Shown here: positions 41,537 to 55,723 of the stretch, one piece after another
Numbering within the stretch: position 1 is the first letter of the stretch
Layout: each line of letters begins with the position of its first letter
NCBI RefSeq assembly: GCF_008632125.1
Contig: NZ_VWRN01000005.1
Coordinates: 1-64,000, forward strand
DNA: 64,000 bases
Source: Cupriavidus cauae
GTDB taxonomy: Bacteria > Pseudomonadota > Gammaproteobacteria > Burkholderiales > Burkholderiaceae
Direction: 5' to 3'
Translations under genes and position numbers: made by a program
The notes under the pieces: model-generated
The model's database searches: none
What the model saw: the letters and a program-made list of their open reading frames with translations, nothing else
Told to the model about the DNA's origin: nothing

Positions 41537-42520
41537 CTAATCCTTGGCCGCGCGGCGCGCCGCCGGCCTTTGGACCGATCTTGCGGCCGATTTGGCCGCC
41601 GATTTCCCCGCGGACTTCGCCGCCGGCCGCGCGTTGCGGCGCGCCTTGCCGCGCGGCAGCGCCTCCAGCGCATGGCTCGGCTCGGCGCTGGCGATGCGCC
41701 GTTCGCGCAGATGGGCCTTGGCCCGTTGCAGCCGGCCCGCCATCGTATCGGCCCGCGCCAGCGCGACGCCCGCGGCCAGCACATCGCCGAGCACCAGATG
41801 GCTGATGCGCGAGGTCATCGGCGTATAGACCTCGCTGTCCTCCTCGACATCGGAGAACACGCAGACGTCGGCCAGCGCGGCCAGCGGCGAGCCGCTGTGC
41901 GTCAGCGCCAGCACGCTGGCGCCCGCGCTGCGCGCCAGCGTGGCGGCGGTCAGCATGTCCCAGGTACGGCCGCTGTTGGACACCAGTACCGCGACATCGC
42001 CCGGCGCCAGCAGCGCCGCGGACATGCTGAACACATGCGGATCCGAATACGCGACGGTCGGCATGCCGAGGCGGAAGAACTTGTGCTGGATATCGAGGGC
42101 GACGATGCCGGAGTTGCCGCAGCCGTAGAACTCGATGCGGCGCGCGCCGGCCAGCAGGGCGATGCCGTGCTCGATCTGGTCGGCCGACAGTGCGTTGCGC
42201 ACCGACATCAGGGTCGCGATGGTGCGGTCGAACACCTTGCCCGCGATATCGGCCGGCTGGTCCTGCGGATTGACGTCCTGATGCACGAAGGGCGTACCGG
42301 CACCGACGGTCTGCGCGAACTGCAGCTTGAACTCGCGAAAGCCGTCGTAGCCCAGCGCCGCGCAGAAGCGCGCAATGGTTGGCTGCGACACGCCCGCACG
42401 GCGCGCCAGCTCCGGCATCGACAGCCGGATCACGCTGGCGCCGTGGCGCGCGACGTAGTCGGCGAGGCGCCGTTCGGAGGGGCGAAGGGAGTCGTAGACG
42501 GCGAGGATGCGATCGCGCAT
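41537..42520 (-). CDS. hexR: HexR-type regulator (RpiR/MurR family) with Lys/Ala-rich tail
   Basis: Repressor of sugar catabolism genes that senses the Entner-Doudoroff intermediate KDPG in characterised HexR proteins. The 327-residue protein has an N-terminal helix-turn-helix (LARRAGVSQPTIARFCAALGYDGFREFKL) and a C-terminal SIS sugar-phosphate domain (IEFYGCGNSGIVALD, VLVSNSGRTWDML). The last 40 or so residues form a basic low-complexity tail (AAKSAGKSAAKSAARS), like histone-H1-type tails. It is divergent from edd and a HexR-like box overlaps its likely -10. The name rests on context plus the operator. Confidence 0.85.
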   Translation of the reverse strand: MRDRILAVYDSLRPSERRLADYVARHGASVIRLSMPELARRAGVSQPTIARFCAALGYDGFREFKLQFAQTVGAGTPFVHQDVNPQDQPADIAGKVFDRTIATLMSVRNALSADQIEHGIALLAGARRIEFYGCGNSGIVALDIQHKFFRLGMPTVAYSDPHVFSMSAALLAPGDVAVLVSNSGRTWDMLTAATLARSAGASVLALTHSGSPLAALADVCVFSDVEEDSEVYTPMTSRISHLVLGDVLAAGVALARADTMAGRLQRAKAHLRERRIASAEPSHALEALPRGKARRNARPAAKSAGKSAAKSAARSVQRPAARRAAKD

Positions 42521-42552
42521 GAGGGCGGCAAGGGTCGGATTGGATCGTTGTA

Positions 42553-42567
42553 TGTAGAGATTCTACT
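42553..42567 (-). promoter_or_regulatory. HexR-like operator over the hexR promoter
   Basis: TGTAGAGATTCTACT, an imperfect palindrome of the same kind as the edd box. On the minus strand it contains TAGAAT (42560-42565), a likely -10 for hexR 40 bp before its start, which suggests autorepression. Confidence 0.7.
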
Positions 42568-42718
42568 TCGCGGGCCGAATGATCGGGCCGATCGCCGTTC
42601 GCTGCAGTCGGGAATAACCCTGAGACTCGGCGATGGAAAGGCCGTTTTATAAGGGGATTTCCCGCATTGTCGGCACATTGGCGCGAATCGGGGCTTCTGG
42701 AATCGACCTGTCTTCCGG

Positions 42719-42738
42719 TAGAATGTAGAAATTCTACA
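42719..42738 (+). promoter_or_regulatory. edd promoter -10 (TAGAAT) with HexR-like operator
   Basis: TAGAAT (42719-42724) is followed directly by the perfect palindrome TGTAGAAATTCTACA (42724-42738), which would cover the start of transcription. Known HexR sites have the form TGTA-n7-TACA, and this one fits. The leader to the edd ATG is about 85 bases. Confidence 0.8.
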
Positions 42739-42815
42739 CAAAACGACCCCGCCGGGATGGACCCCAGCTCCCGGTTCATCGACTGCCCATCTTCCCGTTC
42801 GCCTCTCCATACCGC

Positions 42816-44684
<1,869 letters not shown>

Positions 44685-44720
44685 TCGTGCTGTAGGGCGT
44701 ACTTTCGGCAGGCGATCCGG

Positions 44721-44792
44721 CAACCGATACGGCAACCGATACGGCAACCGATACGGCAACCGATACGGCAACCGATACGGCAACCGATACGG
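44721..44792. repeat. 12-bp tandem repeat CAACCGATACGG between edd and gntK
   Basis: Six perfect 12-bp copies in a row, flanked by degenerate copies (GGCGATCCGG on the left, CAGGCGACCCGC on the right). They lie 36 bp after the edd stop and about 160 bp before gntK, in what should be the transcribed spacer of one operon. Confidence 0.95.
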
Positions 44793-44951
44793 CAGGCGAC
44801 CCGCAACCCCGGACCGAACCCCGGACCGAATCAATCCTCAAGCCGGCCGGACCCCATGTCCGGCCTCGACCGCACGCGCGCGAACCCGCCGCCGCGCGGT
44901 CAGACCAACAAGGGCGGCTTCGACCGTCCGATCCTGATCGATGGAGCAGAC

Positions 44952-45461
44952 ATGATCTATATCCTGATGGGCGTCTCCGGCAGCGGCAAGACCACGGTCG
45001 GCTCGCTGCTGGCGCAGGCCCTGCACTGCGGCTTCCATGACGCCGACGAATTCCACAGCGCCGCCAACAAGGCCAAGATGGCCGCCGGCATTCCGCTGAC
45101 CGACGAGGACCGCTGGCCCTGGCTGGACGCGATGCGCGCCGCCATCGACCAGGCCCGCGCCGAGGGCCGCCCGCACGTCTTCACCTGCTCCGCGCTGCGC
45201 CAGATCTATCGCGACCGCCTGACGCCGCCCGACGGCGGGGTCAGCTTCATCTACCTGAAGGGCGATATCGACGTGCTGCGCACGCGCCTGGCCGGCCGCA
45301 GCGGGCATTTCTTCGATCCCAAGCTGCTGCAGAGCCAGCTCGATACGCTCGAGGAGCCGCGCGACGCGCTGGTGCTCGATATCCGCAAGCCCCCGGAGGA
45401 ACTGGTGCGCCAGATCCTGGCCGAGCGTCCGCCCGTCCGCGGCAGCCAGCCCGTGCACTGA
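44952..45461 (+). CDS. gntK: Gluconokinase
   Basis: Phosphorylates gluconate to 6-phosphogluconate. The 169-residue P-loop kinase has Walker A GVSGSGKT (7-14), DADEFHSAANKAKMAAGIPLTDEDRWPWL and FTCSALRQIYRD, all typical of GntK. The ATG at 44952 is chosen for the conserved MIYILMGVSGSG start and the upstream GGAG; an in-frame start at 44856 would add 32 residues. It feeds Edd encoded just upstream. Confidence 0.96.
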   Translation: MIYILMGVSGSGKTTVGSLLAQALHCGFHDADEFHSAANKAKMAAGIPLTDEDRWPWLDAMRAAIDQARAEGRPHVFTCSALRQIYRDRLTPPDGGVSFIYLKGDIDVLRTRLAGRSGHFFDPKLLQSQLDTLEEPRDALVLDIRKPPEELVRQILAERPPVRGSQPVH

Positions 45462-45671
45462 AATGGTGTGCGGGGCGGCGTCCCCGCGCCATTGCGTGGC
45501 GCCACGCCGCGCCAACACGCCGTTCGCGACCCGTCTTCCATTGGCAGGCATCTTGCTTGAATGTCTGCCAAGGCACCTGGCCTCCTTCTCGGGGGCGGCG
45601 GCCGGACGTATGCTGTAGAAGTCAACGATGCGCGGCGGCCGGTCGGGCGCCCGGTACTGGGGGAGGGCATC

Positions 45672-47144
45672 ATGGCGGCGGGGTTTTTCGATGAAATGCT
45701 GGACTGGCGCGGCGATGCGCCCCCGAACATCGCCGCCGGGCAGGCGTTGTCGCCGGACGCGATCCGGCCGCACTACCGCCAGTTCGCCGACTGGCTGGCG
45801 CGCCAGTCGGGCGCGACCATGGCCAACAAGCGTGCCGAGGCCGACCTGGTGTTCCGGCGCGTGGGCATCACCTTCGCCGTCTATGGCGACAAGGACGAGG
45901 CCAACAGCGGCACCGAGCGCACCATCCCCTTCGACGTGATTCCGCGCATCTTTCCGGCCGGCGAATGGGCGCTGCTGGAGAAGGGCCTGCGCCAGCGCGT
46001 CGCCGCGCTGAACCGCTTCATCCACGACATCTATCACGGCCAGGACATCATCCGCGCCGGCGTGATCCCGCCCGAGCAGGTCTACGACAACGCGCAATAC
46101 CGGCCGGAGATGCTGGGCATCGACGTGCCGCGCGACATCTATGCGCATGTCGCCGGCATCGACGTGGTGCGCGCGGGAGAGGGCGAGTTCTATGTGCTCG
46201 AGGACAATCTGCGGGTGCCTTCGGGGGTCTCCTACATGCTCGAGAACCGCAAGATGATGATGCGCTTGTTCCCCGAGCTGTTCGCGCGCAACCGCGTCGC
46301 GCCGGTGGCCCACTATCCCGACCTGCTGCTCGACATGCTGCGCAGCGTGTCGCCGCAGGGCGTGGCCGATCCGACCGTGGTGGTGCTGACGCCGGGCATG
46401 TACAACTCCGCCTACTTCGAGCACGCGTTCCTCGCGCAGCAGATGGGCATCGAACTGGTCGAGGGCAGCGACCTGTTCGTGCAGGACGACCATCTGTACA
46501 TGCGCACCACGCAGGGGCCGCAGCGCGTCGACGTGATCTACCGCCGCGTCGACGACGACTTTCTCGATCCGCTGGTGTTCCGGCCCGATTCGACGCTGGG
46601 CGCGGCCGGCCTGCTGGCGGTCTATCGCGCCGGCAATGTCACGGTCTGCAATGCGATCGGCACCGGCGTCGCCGACGACAAGTCGATCTATCCCTATGTG
46701 CCCGAGATGATCCGCTTCTATCTGGGCGAGGAACCGCTGCTGGCCAACGTGCCGACCTGGATGTGCCGGCGCCCGGACGACCTGCAGTACGTGCTCGACC
46801 ATATGGACGAGCTGGTGGTCAAGGAAACGCACGGGGCCGGCGGCTACGGCATGCTGGTCGGGCCGGCGGCGACGCGCGCCGAGATCGACGCCTTCCGCGA
46901 GGTGGTCAAGGCGCGGCCGGATCAGTACATCGCGCAGCCGACGCTGGCGCTGTCGACCTGTCCGACCTATGTGGAGGCCGGCATCGCGCCGCGCCATATC
47001 GATCTGCGGCCGTTCGTGCTGTCGGGCAAGGAGGTGCGCATGGTGCCGGGCGGGCTGACGCGCGTCGCGCTGCGCGAGGGGTCGCTGGTGGTCAATTCCT
47101 CGCAGGGCGGCGGCACCAAGGACACCTGGGTGCTGGAGCGCTGA
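45672..47144 (+). CDS. Circularly permuted ATP-grasp protein (DUF404/DUF407)
   Basis: A 490-residue circularly permuted ATP-grasp enzyme predicted to form peptide-like bonds. It includes RTIPFDVIPRIFPAGEWALLEKGLRQR, YVLEDNLRVPSGVSYMLENRKMMM, AVYRAGNVTVCNAIGTGVADDKSIYPYVPEM and ETHGAGGYGMLVGP. I chose the ATG at 45672 (MAAGFFDEMLDW); the frame is open to 45561 without conserved sequence. It heads the alpha-E / transglutaminase / Anbu set. Comparative genomics has linked these four families; the product is unknown. Confidence 0.92.
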   Translation: MAAGFFDEMLDWRGDAPPNIAAGQALSPDAIRPHYRQFADWLARQSGATMANKRAEADLVFRRVGITFAVYGDKDEANSGTERTIPFDVIPRIFPAGEWALLEKGLRQRVAALNRFIHDIYHGQDIIRAGVIPPEQVYDNAQYRPEMLGIDVPRDIYAHVAGIDVVRAGEGEFYVLEDNLRVPSGVSYMLENRKMMMRLFPELFARNRVAPVAHYPDLLLDMLRSVSPQGVADPTVVVLTPGMYNSAYFEHAFLAQQMGIELVEGSDLFVQDDHLYMRTTQGPQRVDVIYRRVDDDFLDPLVFRPDSTLGAAGLLAVYRAGNVTVCNAIGTGVADDKSIYPYVPEMIRFYLGEEPLLANVPTWMCRRPDDLQYVLDHMDELVVKETHGAGGYGMLVGPAATRAEIDAFREVVKARPDQYIAQPTLALSTCPTYVEAGIAPRHIDLRPFVLSGKEVRMVPGGLTRVALREGSLVVNSSQGGGTKDTWVLER

Positions 47145-47249
47145 GCCGACGAACCTTCGAGCCATCGAGCCTTCAAGCTTCAATCCTTCGCACCTTTCCG
47201 CAGCCATTGCCGACCCCGCGATCTTCCGACCGGACCACGGAGAGCCATC

Positions 47250-48203
47250 ATGCTGAGCCGCACCGCCGACCACCTGTTCTGGATGGCGCGCTACACCGAG
47301 CGCGCCGAGAACACCGCGCGCATGCTCGACGTCAATTACCAGACCTCGCTGCTGCCGCAATCGCTCGAGGTGGCCGAGCAGGGCTGGTGGGCGATGCTCG
47401 ATATCTCCGAGCTGACGCACGCGTTCGACCACAAGTACGGCCTGCTGTCGCGCGAGGACGTGATCGACTTCATGGTGCGCGACATGACCAACCCGTCGTC
47501 GATCATGAGCTGCCTGCGCGCGGCGCGCGAGAACGCGCGGGCCGTGCGCGGTTCGCTGACCACCGAGGTGTGGGAGACGCTGAACACCACCTGGCTGGAC
47601 GTGCAGCGGATGATCTCGGACGGCGTGCTGCGCGACGATCCGTCGCAGTTCTTCGAATGGGTCAAGTTCCGCTCGCACCTGGCGCGCGGCGTGCAGTTCG
47701 GCACCATGCTCAAGGACGACGCCTTCCACTTCATGCGGCTGGGCACCTTCCTGGAGCGCGCGGACAACACCGCGCGGATCCTCGACGTCAAGTTCCAGGC
47801 CACCGGCAGCGAGAACGGCGGCACCGAACGGACCGAGCAGGACTTCTATCACTGGGCCGCGGTGCTGCGCTCGGTGTCGGGCTTCGAGGTCTACCGCAAG
47901 ATCTACCGCACGGTGATCACACCGGTGCGCGTCGCCGAACTGCTGATCCTGCGGCCCGACATGCCGCGCTCGCTGGTGTCGAGCATGGACGAGGTGGTGG
48001 CGATCCTGGCGCTGGTGCGCAACCAGCAGTCGGCCGAGACCGAGCGGCAGGCTGGTAAACTGCATGCCGACCTCAAATACGCGCGCATCGACGACATCTT
48101 CGCGGTCGGACTGCACGCTTTCCTGACCAGCTTCCTGGAACGCATCGGCGATCTGGGCAGCGGCATCAGCCGGGACTTCCTGGTGCCGCCGCTGGCAGCC
48201 TGA
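47250..48203 (+). CDS. Alpha-E domain protein (DUF403)
   Basis: A 317-residue all-helical protein that starts MLSRTADHLFWMARYTERAENTARMLDV and repeats a similar ERADNTARILDVKF segment further on, suggesting two related helical halves. The family always travels with the circularly permuted ATP-grasp protein and is thought to act with it. It begins 105 bp after the ATP-grasp gene and is followed after 65 bp by the transglutaminase gene. Confidence 0.93.
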   Translation: MLSRTADHLFWMARYTERAENTARMLDVNYQTSLLPQSLEVAEQGWWAMLDISELTHAFDHKYGLLSREDVIDFMVRDMTNPSSIMSCLRAARENARAVRGSLTTEVWETLNTTWLDVQRMISDGVLRDDPSQFFEWVKFRSHLARGVQFGTMLKDDAFHFMRLGTFLERADNTARILDVKFQATGSENGGTERTEQDFYHWAAVLRSVSGFEVYRKIYRTVITPVRVAELLILRPDMPRSLVSSMDEVVAILALVRNQQSAETERQAGKLHADLKYARIDDIFAVGLHAFLTSFLERIGDLGSGISRDFLVPPLAA

Positions 48204-48268
48204 CCGATGGATTCGCCCACCGACGCGCCAGGCGTACCTGCCGGGCGGATCTGGCGGCGCAGCGCAAC

Positions 48269-49093
48269 ATGACCGTGAAATACCAGATCCACCATCGCAC
48301 CGTTTACCGCTATGCCGAGCCGGTGATCCGCAGCGTTCACGAGCTGCGGCTGGCGCCGCGCTCCGGCCCGCTGCAGCGCGTGCACCAATGGCAGCTGTCG
48401 GTGCCGGGCAATCTGTCCGAGGCGCTCGACGGCTTCGGCAATATCGTCCATCAGTTCACGCTGGCGCGGCCGGCCGACACCATCACAATCGCCGCCAGCG
48501 GCGAAGTCGAGATCACGCCGGCCTCCGATGCCGACGGCTGCTTCAGCGACGCGCCGCCGCCGGGCGAGGCGCGTGTGTCGCCGCTGTACTTCCGCAGCGG
48601 CACGCCGCTGACCAGCGCGCCCGACGAACTGAGGACGTTCGCCGCCCCGTATCTGGCCGCCGGCCATGATCCCGCCGCGCTGCTGGCGCTGGCCCAGGGC
48701 ATCGGCGAGCGCGTGCGCTACCAGCCCAATGCCACCGATGTCGGCACCAGCGCCGCCGAGGCCTTCGCGCTGGGCGCGGGCGTGTGCCAGGACCAGGCGC
48801 AGGTGATGGTGGCCGCCTGCCGCGCCTTCGGCATTCCGGCGCGCTATGTCAGCGGCTATTTCCACGACCCCGCGGCCACCGAGCTGGCCAGCCACGCCTG
48901 GGCCGACCTGTGTGTCGATACCGGGCGGGAGCGCTGGTGCAGCATCGACGTGACGCACGGCTGCTTCACCGATACCCGCCATATCCGCCTCGCGGTGGGG
49001 CGCGACTACCGCTCGGCGGCGCCGATCCGCGGCGTGCGCGAGGGCGGCGGCACCGAATCGCTGTCGGTGCAGATCCTGATCGAGCCGGCCTGA
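48269..49093 (+). CDS. Transglutaminase-like cysteine peptidase family protein
   Basis: A 274-residue protein with an N-terminal beta-rich domain (YQIHHRTVYRYAEPV) and a transglutaminase-like domain with the triad Cys173 (GAGVCQDQAQ), His209 (ASHAWADLCV) and Asp227 (WCSIDVTHG). No signal peptide, so it works in the cytosol. Such proteins may cut or make isopeptide bonds. Third gene of the ATP-grasp set; an immediate downstream 10-bp repeat separates it from the Anbu gene. Confidence 0.93.
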   Translation: MTVKYQIHHRTVYRYAEPVIRSVHELRLAPRSGPLQRVHQWQLSVPGNLSEALDGFGNIVHQFTLARPADTITIAASGEVEITPASDADGCFSDAPPPGEARVSPLYFRSGTPLTSAPDELRTFAAPYLAAGHDPAALLALAQGIGERVRYQPNATDVGTSAAEAFALGAGVCQDQAQVMVAACRAFGIPARYVSGYFHDPAATELASHAWADLCVDTGRERWCSIDVTHGCFTDTRHIRLAVGRDYRSAAPIRGVREGGGTESLSVQILIEPA

Positions 49094-49151
49094 GTCCTGC
49101 ATTGCGCCGCAGCGTGCCGCTACGTGCGGCTACGTGTCGCCGTGGGGCCCC

Positions 49152-49191
49152 GGGTCGCCACGGGTCGCCACGGCTCGCCACGGCTCGCTGT
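49152..49191. repeat. 10-bp tandem repeat GGGTCGCCAC
   Basis: Four units: GGGTCGCCAC twice, GGCTCGCCAC and GGCTCGCTGT, in the spacer between the transglutaminase-like gene and the Anbu gene. Confidence 0.8.
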
Positions 49192-49235
49192 GGGGCCGAT
49201 AAGGGGCCGTGACAGGGGACGCCCGGCGAGGGCGC

Positions 49236-49241
49236 TAGAAT
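49236..49241 (+). promoter_or_regulatory. Candidate -10 ahead of the Anbu gene (TAGAAT)
   Basis: TAGAAT lies 58 bp before the Anbu start, after the 10-bp repeat. It suggests that Anbu can be transcribed separately from the three genes before it. No clear -35 was seen. Confidence 0.35.
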
Positions 49242-49299
49242 GCCGGGATGCTCCCCGCGCGTTCCGCCGCGCGCCATGTCACCACAATAAGACAACACC

Positions 49300-50121
49300 A
49301 TGACGTACTGTGTAGCCATGCGGCTCGATGCCGGCCTGGTATTCCTGTCCGACTCGCGCACCAATGCGGGCGTCGACGCGATCTCGACGGCCCGCAAGAT
49401 GACGGTGTTCGAGGAGCCCGGCGACCGCGTCATGGTGCTGATGACCGCCGGCAATCTCGCCATCAGCCAGTCGATCCGCCAGATCCTGATGGAAAGCCGC
49501 GACAGCAAACGCTCGCTGTGGACCGCGCGCGATATGTTCGAGGCCGCCTCGATCGTCGGCGACGCAGTGCGCCAGGTGCACCGCCGCGATGCCGATGCGC
49601 TGCGCGATGCCGGCATCGAGTTCAACGTCAGCCTGATCTTCGGCGGCCAGATCGGCCGCGAGCGGGTGCGGTTGTTCAACGTCTATGCGGCCGGCAATTT
49701 CGTCGAGGCGACGCCGGAGAACTGCTACTTCCAGATTGGCGAGGCCAAGTACGGCAAGCCGATCATCGACCGCGTGGTGCATCCCTCGTTGCCGCTGGCC
49801 GAAGGGGCCAAGTGCGCGCTGATCTCGATGGACTCGACGCTCAAGTCCAATATCTCGGTGGGCCTGCCGCTGGACCTGCTGGTCTACGAAGCCGATTCGC
49901 TGCACGTCACGCGCTTTGCCACCATCGACGACCGCAATCCGTATTTCTGCATGATCCGCGAGACCTGGGGCCAGCGCCTGCGCCAGGTGTTCGGCGAGAT
50001 CGACAACCCGGAATGGGACGCCGCCGCGCCGGCCCAACATCCGCTGACGCGGCAGGGCGAGGGCGACCGCTGGGGACAGCCGGTGCGGGCCCGGCGCGAG
50101 CGTCCGCGCGAACCGCAGTGA
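49300..50121 (+). CDS. Anbu (ancestral beta-subunit) proteasome-like peptidase
   Basis: A 273-residue relative of proteasome beta subunits and HslV. After removal of Met1 the N-terminus is Thr (TYCVAMRLDAGLVFLSDSRTNAGVD), the expected nucleophile, with a conserved Lys at position 33 of the full product (STARKMTVF) and LMTAGNLAISQS after it. The last 40 residues form a charged Arg/Pro/Gln tail. Anbu proteins are known to occur with the ATP-grasp, alpha-E and transglutaminase genes found here. The natural substrate is not known. Confidence 0.93.
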   Translation: MTYCVAMRLDAGLVFLSDSRTNAGVDAISTARKMTVFEEPGDRVMVLMTAGNLAISQSIRQILMESRDSKRSLWTARDMFEAASIVGDAVRQVHRRDADALRDAGIEFNVSLIFGGQIGRERVRLFNVYAAGNFVEATPENCYFQIGEAKYGKPIIDRVVHPSLPLAEGAKCALISMDSTLKSNISVGLPLDLLVYEADSLHVTRFATIDDRNPYFCMIRETWGQRLRQVFGEIDNPEWDAAAPAQHPLTRQGEGDRWGQPVRARRERPREPQ

Positions 50122-50225
50122 ACGGGGCGGCGAGGGCTCGCGCGAGGCCGGGTCCGCCGCCGAAACGGCACGCGAGCGGACAGTCCGGCACGCCGATTCC
50201 GCCCGTCCATCCGGCCTCGCTCATG

Positions 50226-51913
<1,688 letters not shown>

Positions 51914-51937
51914 AGCGGCCGATAGCAGGAGAGCAAG

Positions 51938-52807
<870 letters not shown>

Positions 52808-52946
52808 GCGCGCAGCGCCAACCGTCAATCGTTCAATCGTTCAATCGTCAGCTGCAACGGCCCTCGCGCCGATCACCGATTCCGCACGTTGCCGCCGTCA
52901 TCGGGCGGCAACGTTGACAACCATAAGATTCATCCTGGAGATACGC

Positions 52947-54651
<1,705 letters not shown>

Positions 54652-54663
54652 GCCCGGGAGTCG

Positions 54664-54698
54664 GCAGGCGCCCGGCGGCCTCGGCCGCCGGCGCCTGC
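54664..54698 (+). terminator. Strong hairpin after eno
   Basis: GCAGGCGC-c-CGGCGGCC pairs with GGCCGCCG-GCGCCTGC around a 2-base loop, 16 pairs with one bulged base, 12 bp after the eno stop. There is no T-run, so it may stabilise the eno mRNA 3' end rather than stop polymerase fully. Confidence 0.6.
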
Positions 54699-54732
54699 GG
54701 CCACCGCCCAGTCGTCCGTTTCCTGAATGCCC

Positions 54733-55074
54733 ATGCGCCTGATTACGCTGCTGTTGTTCGTGGTGCTGCTCGCGATCCAGTATCCCCTGTGGCTGGGCAA
54801 GGGCGGCTGGTTGCGCGTGTGGGAATTGAACAAGCAGGTCGGCGAGCAGACCGCCCGCAACGAACAGCTCAAGCGCCGCAATGCCAAGCTCGAGGGCGAG
54901 GTGCTGGACCTGCAGGACGGCACCGGCGCGGTCGAGGAGCGGGCGCGCTACGAGCTCGGCATGGTCAAGGACGGCGAGGTGTTCATCCAGTTCGTCGCAC
55001 CGGCCCCCAAGGTCAGCGCCACGCCGCCGCTGCCGCCGCCTCCGGCGGCCAAGCCGGGTTCCGGCGGGCACTGA
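54733..55074 (+). CDS. ftsB: Cell division protein FtsB
   Basis: Small bitopic division protein that forms the FtsQLB complex. The 113-residue product has a short N-terminus, one membrane helix (about residues 3-18, [18 protein letters not shown]), a periplasmic coiled coil ([29 protein letters not shown]) and a Pro/Ala-rich tail. ATGs at 54727 and 54733 are both possible; the second gives the usual MRLITLLLF. eno-ftsB is a conserved pair. Confidence 0.94.
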   Translation: MRLITLLLFVVLLAIQYPLWLGKGGWLRVWELNKQVGEQTARNEQLKRRNAKLEGEVLDLQDGTGAVEERARYELGMVKDGEVFIQFVAPAPKVSATPPLPPPPAAKPGSGGH

Positions 55075-55113
55075 GCGTCAGGCTGCCGCCGGCTCGCGTC
55101 TCACGCCAGCGCT

Positions 55114-55518
55114 TCACCACCACCAGTACGGATAACCGCCCCAGCCCCAATAGCCGGGCGACCCGATGCTGACCCCGCCGCCCCAGCGGCCGCGGCCCCA
55201 TCCCCCGTAGTACAAACTCCAGCTCGACAGCGGATACGCCGGATAGGCGTAGGTCGATGCGCGCGCCCAGGCCTGGGCCTGCTGATCGCGGGCGATCGCA
55301 GCCTCCTGCTCGCGCAGCACCTGCTTGTTCAGTGCGTCCAGCCGCTTGCGTTCCTCGGCGCTGAGCGGCGCGGCAGGTGCGCGTGACGCGGTATCCGGCG
55401 CCAGCCGGGCGGTCGGCGGCGAGCCGTTGATGTCGCGCGGCAGATTGGCGGCGCACCCCGCGGCCAGCAGCGGCGCGGCCAGCAATGCAAGACGGATCGA
55501 CGAAGGGATGGCCGGCAT
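55114..55518 (-). CDS. Small lipoprotein with Trp/Tyr/Gly-rich C-terminus
   Basis: A 134-residue predicted outer-membrane lipoprotein that I do not recognise. It has a signal peptide with lipobox LAAGC (Cys22), a helical, Gln/Ala/Arg-rich middle (LSAEERKRLDALNKQVLREQEAAIARDQQAQAW) that could be a coiled coil, and a terminal aromatic-glycine tail (YYGGWGRGRW ... GYWGWGGYPYWWW). It is convergent with ftsB, with only 39 bp between stops. Confidence 0.65.
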   Translation of the reverse strand: MPAIPSSIRLALLAAPLLAAGCAANLPRDINGSPPTARLAPDTASRAPAAPLSAEERKRLDALNKQVLREQEAAIARDQQAQAWARASTYAYPAYPLSSWSLYYGGWGRGRWGGGVSIGSPGYWGWGGYPYWWW

Positions 55519-55723
55519 GATGACCTCCAGGCGGTGCGCGGATGTCGGGGAGACTTTGTTGACTTTGATTTTAGTGAGCCGGCAAAGTTTGCGGCCCGCG
55601 GGGCACCACAGGGTTTTTCCCCTCTCCCGCTGAGGGGAGAGGGAGAACAGACCGGGGGAACCGGTCAGCCTGGCCGGCAGAGCTCAGCGCTGCTCGGTGT
55701 CACTCCGTGCTGCTCAGCGCCGC
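55519..55723. repeat. Spacer with hairpin and GCTCAGC-type near-repeats
   Basis: A 205-bp spacer upstream of the lipoprotein gene and downstream of hslO. It holds the hairpin CCCTCTCCC (55620-55628) / GGGAGAGGG (55635-55643), preceded by a T-run, related to the one at 24218. From about 55680 to 55735 GCTCAGCGCTGCTC-type copies repeat, the last running to the hslO stop. Confidence 0.6.

Noticed and set aside
44721-44792. Possible plasmid-type iterons or replication origin
   Set aside because: The 12-bp units are perfect and tandem, but no replication initiator gene or AT-rich region is near; the locus is inside a sugar operon.
45561-45671. Longer start for the ATP-grasp gene
   Set aside because: The added residues are Gly/Arg-rich and unconserved as far as I can tell; the ATG at 45672 gives a normal start.
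44838-48116. Open frame of 1092 codons on the minus strand
   Set aside because: It is antisense to gntK, the ATP-grasp gene and the alpha-E gene. High GC content keeps antisense frames open; the product has no recognisable domain and the sense genes are well conserved.
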